A stretch of 57,803 nucleotides of DNA from an uncultured Collinsella sp. (GTDB lineage Bacteria; Actinomycetota; Coriobacteriia; Coriobacteriales; Coriobacteriaceae), in assembly GCA_900752545.1 (NCBI GenBank), contig CAADVS010000080.1, positions 1-57,803 on the forward strand, given 5' to 3'. This document shows, piece after piece, positions 52,872 through 57,803 of the stretch; the stretch's first letter is position 1; each line of letters begins with the position of its first letter. The position numbers and the translations under genes are program-made. The notes beneath the pieces were generated by a model. The model had not been told where the DNA came from. It did no database searches and saw only the letters and a list, made by a program, of their open reading frames with translations.

Positions 52872-53898
52872 CGATCTTGCTGACCGTGTTCTTTATGCCG
52901 CTGCTGGTGAGCCGCTTCGCCGAAAGGGTCACGCGAAGCCTCTGTATGTTGCCGTGATCGGATGCCTTGCCGGAGTGCTGGCGACCGGAGGGGTCGCCTA
53001 CGCCGTCGTCAATTCCAGCTATTTTGCCTCTGCCTGGGGAAACCACGGCAACGGGGATTCCATTACCTGGACCAACGGCGGCTCATCGGGAACTAAATAT
53101 ACCTACACCAGAGAGTTTGGCGATGGCATCGCGCCCCAAAGCCTGGAAGGCGCAGTCCAGGAGGTTAATCTGTCCGTCGAGGGCAACGGCTATACGCTTG
53201 ATATCCATGAGATGGCAATCGACCAAAACGGCTGCGGAGCCGTGACGTTTACGTTGTCCAATCCAAATGGAGTTAACTACTACAAGCCAGCAGCAGAGAT
53301 TGGCGAACTTGTTCTCTATGGTGAAGAAGAGCAGGGCATCGGCACGCCCGATATGAAGTTCGGCGAGGAATGGCCTAACACACGCAGCACAATTGATAAG
53401 GACACATCAAGCGATACTGTCATTAATGGCACGATGTACTTTGCCGCTATGGATCGCGAGCGAGATTTGCAACATGCTGTCACCTGGAATATCCATTGGA
53501 CCGAGGGTGAAGGTGAGAGTGCGAGGCGGTTTGAGGCGTCGACACCCGAGTTCAATATTGGAGCGTACGTCGATACAAAGGAACTCCGCTCCGGTGACTC
53601 GCCTCTTGAGATTAGCCCGTTTTCCATCCAGACGCACATCGATGATTTGGGCTATGAAGCAGTTGATAATAAGCTGACCGTCAGCTACAAGGATGGATCG
53701 GAGCAGATTATCGAAGATGACGACGCAGGGCTGTTCAACTTATATTTTTCTTATGGGCGCAATAGCGGAGAGAACATCTGGGTGCCAACGAAGTTGATTG
53801 ATGTCGATCAAGTTGTCTCGGTAACCCTTGAAATTGTGAGGTATACATCAACAGGGGAGACCGAAACGAAAGAGCCCTTTACCATCGTCTATTCGTAA
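52822..53898 (+). CDS. Membrane-anchored anti-sigma-like protein (DUF4179-type)
   Basis: 358 residues; GTG start inside the sigma gene, with GAGGAGGG upstream. A short cytoplasmic part (1-40: KSNQIKQAFESVQADSDLADRVL) precedes one transmembrane helix (about 41-63) and a long extracellular region rich in beta-strand patterns (VNLSVEGNGYTLDIHEMAIDQNGCG...). The layout resembles DUF4179-type anti-sigma partners of SigV-like factors. The zinc-binding HxxxCxxC of classical ZAS proteins is absent. It would hold the ECF sigma at the membrane until a signal arrives. The assignment rests mainly on layout and overlap. Confidence 0.8.
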   Translation: MKSNQIKQAFESVQADSDLADRVLYAAAGEPLRRKGHAKPLYVAVIGCLAGVLATGGVAYAVVNSSYFASAWGNHGNGDSITWTNGGSSGTKYTYTREFGDGIAPQSLEGAVQEVNLSVEGNGYTLDIHEMAIDQNGCGAVTFTLSNPNGVNYYKPAAEIGELVLYGEEEQGIGTPDMKFGEEWPNTRSTIDKDTSSDTVINGTMYFAAMDRERDLQHAVTWNIHWTEGEGESARRFEASTPEFNIGAYVDTKELRSGDSPLEISPFSIQTHIDDLGYEAVDNKLTVSYKDGSEQIIEDDDAGLFNLYFSYGRNSGENIWVPTKLIDVDQVVSVTLEIVRYTSTGETETKEPFTIVYS

Positions 53899-53904
53899 GA
53901 TTTG

Positions 53905-53938
53905 GGGTCGCTTCCTACTAGGGGAAGCGGCCTCTTTT
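53905..53938 (+). terminator. Terminator after the anti-sigma gene
   Basis: GGTCGCTTCC (53906-53915) pairs with GGAAGCGGCC (53923-53932, one G-U), then TCTTTTG. Confidence 0.8.
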
Positions 53939-54085
53939 GAGTTAAATTGGCGGTTAAAGCGAGCGATATTCGTCTGAATTTCGGAAGTATGCGGCAAGAT
54001 CCTGATGGGTCGCCCGACCCGGGAATCCGCTCCTGCGCACAGAAGGGGATTCCTTTTGTGTAGGCTTTGCGGAAATGTGGCTATT

Positions 54086-54143
54086 TTAGGATACGCCCGG
54101 CGGCGTGGTCTGTTGACGATACAGCTAACGCCACGTATCCTAA
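54086..54143 (+). promoter_or_regulatory. str promoter inside an inverted repeat
   Basis: The promoter is TTGACG (54113-54118), a 17-base spacer, and TATCCT (54136-54141). TTAGGATACG (54086-54095) and CGTATCCTAA (54134-54143) form a perfect 10-bp inverted repeat, so the -10 box lies within the right arm. The rest of the 336-base gap to rpsL holds nothing else recognisable. Confidence 0.6.
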
Positions 54144-54234
54144 CGAACTGCGTGTTTCGTAGGGGGATGCTGACCCCTCGATTCAAGCCGTTGCACTTTA
54201 CAGAAAGCTGGAATCATTCGAGAAGGAGTACGCT

Positions 54235-54612
54235 TTGCCTACTATTAACCAGCTGGTTCGCCAGGGCCGTCGTTCCGTGCCCAAGAAGTCCAAGAACGCT
54301 GCTCTGCAGCACAACTCCCAGAAGCGCGGCGTGTGCACCCGTGTCTTCACCACGAGCCCCAAGAAGCCGAACTCGGCTCTTCGTAAGGTTGCCCGTGTTC
54401 GCCTTGTCAACGGCATCGAAGTTACTGCTTACATCCCGGGTGAGGGCCACAACCTGCAGGAGCACTCCATCGTGCTCGTCCGCGGTGGTCGTGTCCGTGA
54501 CCTCCCTGGTGTCCGTTATCACGTCATCCGTGGCGCCTACGACGCTGCTCCGGTCCAGAACCGTATGCAGGCCCGTTCCAAGTACGGTGCTAAGCGCCCC
54601 AAGGCTAAATAA
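54235..54612 (+). CDS. rpsL: 30S ribosomal protein S12
   Basis: 125 residues starting at TTG 54235 with AAGGAG six bases upstream. Conserved segments: PTINQLVRQGRR, the Lys43 region SPKKPNSALRKVARVR, and the Lys88 region PGVRYHVIRGAYD, both wild-type at streptomycin-resistance positions. First gene of the str operon here, followed by rpsG after 73 bases. Confidence 0.97.
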   Translation: MPTINQLVRQGRRSVPKKSKNAALQHNSQKRGVCTRVFTTSPKKPNSALRKVARVRLVNGIEVTAYIPGEGHNLQEHSIVLVRGGRVRDLPGVRYHVIRGAYDAAPVQNRMQARSKYGAKRPKAK

Positions 54613-54685
54613 GCCAGATAACGTTTTGATACTTTCGCCGTGTGCCGCCTAAGCGCCGCACGGTAGACACTTAAGGAGATTTCAC

Positions 54686-55159
54686 ATGCCGCGTCGTGCA
54701 GCAGCTAATCGTCGTGAGGTTCAGCCTGACGCCGTTTACAACAACCGCCTGGTGACTCAGCTCATCAACAAGGTCCTTCTTGACGGCAAGAAGGCCACCG
54801 CTGAGCGCATCGTTTACACCGCTTTCGAGATCGTTGCCGAGAAGTCCGAGGGTGGCGACGCTCTTGCTACCTTCAAGAAGGCTATGGACAACGTCAAGCC
54901 CACGCTCGAGGTTAAGCCCAAGCGTGTCGGTGGCGCTACCTATCAGGTCCCGATGGAGGTCAACTCCCGTCGTTCCACCGCTCTGGGTATCCGCTGGATC
55001 GTCAACTTCTCCCGCGCTCGCAAGGAGAAGACCATGGCCGAGCGTCTCGCCAACGAGATCCTCGACGCCTCCAACGGCCTGGGCGCTTCCGTCAAGAAGC
55101 GTGAGGACGTCTTCAAGATGGCCGAGGCCAACCGCGCGTTCTCTCACTATCGTTGGTAA
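54686..55159 (+). CDS. rpsG: 30S ribosomal protein S7
   Basis: 157 residues (MPRRAAANRREVQPDAVYNN). The rRNA-binding regions and the C-terminal FSHYRW are typical. S7 is a primary assembly protein and, in several bacteria, the translational regulator of the str operon. AAGGAG lies before the ATG. fusA begins 19 bases after the stop. Confidence 0.97.
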   Translation: MPRRAAANRREVQPDAVYNNRLVTQLINKVLLDGKKATAERIVYTAFEIVAEKSEGGDALATFKKAMDNVKPTLEVKPKRVGGATYQVPMEVNSRRSTALGIRWIVNFSRARKEKTMAERLANEILDASNGLGASVKKREDVFKMAEANRAFSHYRW

Positions 55160-55178
55160 GTTAAGGTAAGGAACTAAC

Positions 55179-57278
55179 ATGGCTAAGCCTAAGTACAAGC
55201 TTTCCGATACCCGTAACATCGGCATCATGGCCCACATCGATGCCGGTAAGACCACCACGACCGAGCGTATTCTTTACTACACCGGTAAGACCCACAAGAT
55301 CGGTGAGGTCCATGAGGGCGCTGCCACCATGGACTGGATGGTTCAGGAGCAGGAGCGCGGCGTAACCATTACCTCCGCTGCTACCACGTGCTTCTGGAAC
55401 AAGGACGGTAAGGACTACCGCATCCAGATCATCGACACCCCGGGCCACGTTGACTTCACCGCCGAGGTCGAGCGCTGCCTGCGCGTCCTCGATGGCGCTG
55501 TCGCCGTCTTCGACGCCGTTGCCGGCGTTCAGCCCCAGTCTGAGACCGTTTGGCGTCAGGCTTCTACCTTCAACGTCCCCCGCATCGCCTTCATCAACAA
55601 GTATGACCGCGTGGGCGCTGACTTCTTCAACGCTATCGAGACCATGAAGGATCGTCTCGATGCTAACGCCGTGGCCGCTCAGGTCCCGATGGGCGCCGAG
55701 GACAACTTCTGGGGCGTCATCGACCTGGTCACCATGACTGCATGGGACTTCAAGGCCGACGAGAAGGGTATGACCTACCCCGAGCCGATGGACGAGATCC
55801 CGGCTGAGTTTGCCGACATCGCTGCCACCAAGCGCGAGGAGCTCCTTGACGCTGCTGCCAGCTTTGACGACGAGCTCATGGAGAAGATCCTCATGGAGGA
55901 GGACTTCACCGTCGAGGAGCTCAAGGCTGCTCTGCGCAAGGGCGTTCTGGCCAACGAGCTCAACCTCGTCTTCGTGGGTTCCGCCTACAAGAACAAGGGC
56001 GTTCAGGAGCTGCTCGACGCTGTCGTCGACTACCTGCCCAGCCCGCTCGACGTTGAGGCCGTCACCGGTACCGATCCGGACACCGGCGAGGAGATTCAGC
56101 GTCATCCTTCCTTCGACGAGCCCTTCTCCGGCCTGGTCTTCAAGATCATGACCGACCCGTTCGTCGGTAAGCTCACCTATGTCCGCGTTTACTCCGGCCG
56201 TGCCGAGTCCGGCTCCTACGTGGTCAACGCTTCCAACGGTCAGCGCGAGCGCCTCGGCCGCATCCTCGAGATGAACGCTGCCGAGCGTATCGACCGTGAC
56301 GACGCTGCCGCGGGCGACATCGTCGCTTGCGTCGGCTTCAAGAACTCCACCACCGGCGACACCCTGTGCGCTGAGGGCAAGGAGATCGTCCTCGAGAAGA
56401 TCGAGTTCGCTAAGCCCGTTATCGACGTTGCCATCGAGCCCAAGACCAAGGCCGAGCAGGACAAGATGTCCCTGGCTCTGACCAAGCTCGCCGAGGAGGA
56501 CCCGACCTTCCAGGTGTCCACCAACCACGAGACCGGCCAGACCATCATCGCCGGCATGGGCGAGCTACACCTCGAGATCATCGTCGACCGTCTGCTCCGC
56601 GAGTTCAAGGTTGACGCTAACGTTGGTAAGCCCCAGGTTGCCTACCGCGAGACCGCTGGTCACGACGTCGAGAAGGCTGAGGGCAAGTTCGTCCGTCAGT
56701 CCGGTGGTCGCGGTCAGTACGGCCACGCTGTCATTAAGCTCGAGAAGATGGAGGAGGGCTTCGGCTACGAGTTCGTCAACGCTATCGTCGGCGGCGTCGT
56801 GCCCAAGGAGTACATCCCGTCCATCGACAAGGGCATCCAGGAGGCCCTGAACACCGGTGTTATCGCCGGCTTCCCGGTCCTCGACGTTAAGGTCACCCTG
56901 TTCGACGGTTCTTACCACGAGGTCGACTCCTCCGAGGCCGCCTTCAAGATCGCCGGTTCCATGGCTATCAAGGACGCCCTCAAGAAGTCCGATCCGCAGC
57001 TGCTCGAGCCGATCATGGCTGTCGAGGTCGAGACCCCCGAGCAGTACATGGGCGACGTTATGGGCAACCTCTCCGGTCGCCGCGGCAAGATCGAGGGCAT
57101 GGAGGATCGCAAGAACAGCAAGCTCATCCGTGCCAAGGTGCCGCTGGGCGAGATGTTCGGTTACGCTACCGACCTTCGCTCCCAGACCCAGGGCCGTGCA
57201 TCCTACACGATGCAGTTCGACTCTTATGAGCCCGCGCCCAAGTCCATCGTGGACGAGGTCATGAGCAAGAACGCCTAA
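55179..57278 (+). CDS. fusA: Translation elongation factor G
   Basis: 699 residues. G motifs: AHIDAGKTTTTER, DTPGHVDFTAEVER, and NKYDRVG. Domains II-V follow with the G'-type region and the FKIAGSMAIKDALKKSDPQLLEPIM motif. It translocates tRNAs on the ribosome and works in recycling. AAGGA precedes the ATG by six bases. The usual tuf copy does not follow; rpsJ does, after 60 bases. Confidence 0.98.
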   Translation: MAKPKYKLSDTRNIGIMAHIDAGKTTTTERILYYTGKTHKIGEVHEGAATMDWMVQEQERGVTITSAATTCFWNKDGKDYRIQIIDTPGHVDFTAEVERCLRVLDGAVAVFDAVAGVQPQSETVWRQASTFNVPRIAFINKYDRVGADFFNAIETMKDRLDANAVAAQVPMGAEDNFWGVIDLVTMTAWDFKADEKGMTYPEPMDEIPAEFADIAATKREELLDAAASFDDELMEKILMEEDFTVEELKAALRKGVLANELNLVFVGSAYKNKGVQELLDAVVDYLPSPLDVEAVTGTDPDTGEEIQRHPSFDEPFSGLVFKIMTDPFVGKLTYVRVYSGRAESGSYVVNASNGQRERLGRILEMNAAERIDRDDAAAGDIVACVGFKNSTTGDTLCAEGKEIVLEKIEFAKPVIDVAIEPKTKAEQDKMSLALTKLAEEDPTFQVSTNHETGQTIIAGMGELHLEIIVDRLLREFKVDANVGKPQVAYRETAGHDVEKAEGKFVRQSGGRGQYGHAVIKLEKMEEGFGYEFVNAIVGGVVPKEYIPSIDKGIQEALNTGVIAGFPVLDVKVTLFDGSYHEVDSSEAAFKIAGSMAIKDALKKSDPQLLEPIMAVEVETPEQYMGDVMGNLSGRRGKIEGMEDRKNSKLIRAKVPLGEMFGYATDLRSQTQGRASYTMQFDSYEPAPKSIVDEVMSKNA

Positions 57279-57338
57279 GTTCGAGCTCCCTGTTACGTAA
57301 TCCGCGAGAACATCTCTCGCACTCTTTGGAGGTTTAAG

Positions 57339-57647
57339 TTGGCTACCCAGAAGATCCGCATTCGCCTCAAGGGCTATGATCACGAGGTCGTCGATCAGTC
57401 CGCGAAGCTCATCGTCGAGACCGCTCAGAAGACCGGCGCTCGCGTTTCCGGTCCTGTCCCCCTGCCCACCGAGCGCAACCTGTACACGGTTATCCGCTCG
57501 CCGCACGTGAACAAGGACTCCCGTGAGCAGTTCGAGATGCGCACCCACAAGCGCCTCATCGACATCCTCGACCCCACCTCGGGCACTGTTGATTCGCTCA
57601 TGCGTCTCGACCTCCCCGCTGGCGTCGACATCGACATCAAGCTCTAA
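57339..57647 (+). CDS. rpsJ: 30S ribosomal protein S10
   Basis: 102 residues from TTG 57339, with GGAGG six bases upstream. The sequence ATQKIRIRLKGYDHEVVDQSAK and the SPHVNKDSREQFEMRTHKRLIDI loop (NusE function) are diagnostic. S10 also works with NusB in antitermination. It normally begins the S10 operon with rplC next; here a strong terminator follows 22 bases after the stop and the window ends with hairpin repeats. Confidence 0.97.
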   Translation: MATQKIRIRLKGYDHEVVDQSAKLIVETAQKTGARVSGPVPLPTERNLYTVIRSPHVNKDSREQFEMRTHKRLIDILDPTSGTVDSLMRLDLPAGVDIDIKL

Positions 57648-57669
57648 GCGATATCGCTCATAGCTTACA

Positions 57670-57705
57670 GGGCCCCGCTGCCGTTACGGTAGCGGGGCCC
57701 TTTTG
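57670..57705 (+). terminator. Terminator after rpsJ
   Basis: GGGCCCCGCT (57670-57679) pairs with AGCGGGGCCC (57691-57700), with further CCG/CGG pairing inside, then TTTTG. Confidence 0.92.
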
Positions 57706-57721
57706 TTCAAGACTTTAGTCT

Positions 57722-57795
57722 GCTGGCCGCGCAGCGGCCAGCTTTAAACCACCCGCTACGCGGGTGGAGACAAACGGCTTTACAAAGCCACCCCT
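57722..57795. repeat. Tandem hairpins after rpsJ, possible element end
   Basis: GCTGGCCGC/GCGGCCAGC (57722-57742) and CCACCCGC/GCGGGTGG (57749-57767) are followed by GGCTTTacAAAGCC. The series of subterminal hairpins recalls the fold-back ends of IS200/IS605-type elements or REP units. The window stops too soon to tell. Confidence 0.45.
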
Positions 57796-57803
57796 CCGAC
57801 CGA

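Overview
The window looks like chromosomal DNA of a high-GC, Gram-positive gut actinobacterium of class Coriobacteriia. Collinsella is the best guess, from overall protein character, strong C/G third-position bias, frequent GTG/TTG starts and the mix of Firmicutes-like gene order with actinobacterial features. No species-level call is possible without a search.

Layout. (1) 1-3.2 kb: the 3' end of a pepD-like dipeptidase, then a minus-strand hipBA toxin-antitoxin pair and the Mn exporter mntP. (2) 3.4-8.9 kb, plus strand: housekeeping cluster disA-ispD-ispF-cysS-rlmB-NYN nuclease (c-di-AMP synthesis, isoprenoid synthesis, tRNA charging, rRNA methylation). (3) 8.9-15 kb: accessory block with an HTH-HipA-like kinase fusion behind a large palindrome, a tRNA-Thr, and a beta-glucoside PTS/6-phospho-beta-glucosidase operon with a divergent RpiR-type regulator. 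(4) 15.2-19.8 kb: tRNA-Tyr-Thr-Met-tuf, rpmG, tRNA-Trp, secE-nusG, rplK, rplA. (5) 19.8-31.9 kb: almost entirely minus-strand cargo: metallophosphoesterase, a ParB-like/BMP fusion, MscS, a sorted 5'-nucleotidase, a TrpXYZ-like ABC transporter, a WYL-type regulator, asnS, and IIA-Glc (crr). (6) 32.1-41.2 kb: esterase, FeoAB iron transporter, MFS exporter, GH13 enzyme, hypoxanthine-DNA glycosylase, an unknown protein and an aminotransferase. (7) 41.4-57.7 kb: L10 leader-rplJ-rplL, galU, rpoB-rpoC, an ECF sigma/anti-sigma pair, rpsL-rpsG-fusA and rpsJ.

Taken together the housekeeping genes keep the order known from Firmicutes (disA-ispDF-cysS-rlmB-yacP...rpmG-secE-nusG-rplKAJL-rpoBC-rpsLG-fusA-rpsJ), but the series is opened up by cargo. 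There are 22 kb between rplA and rplJ, galU between rplL and rpoB, and a sigma/anti-sigma pair between rpoC and rpsL. Much of the cargo is on the opposite strand. 

Most notable observations: the C-terminus of RpoC carries a helix-hairpin-helix segment that aligns with the DNA-binding C-terminal domain of the alpha subunit, including several of its DNA-contacting residues. A cytoplasmic ParB-like/PnrA-like fusion is translationally coupled to a phosphoesterase. A one-gene HTH-HipA kinase sits behind a 28-bp-arm inverted repeat. Several families of hairpin repeats lie directly after stop codons, including five copies with a GGGACAG core. Functional statements are inferred from sequence reading only; no database search was possible.
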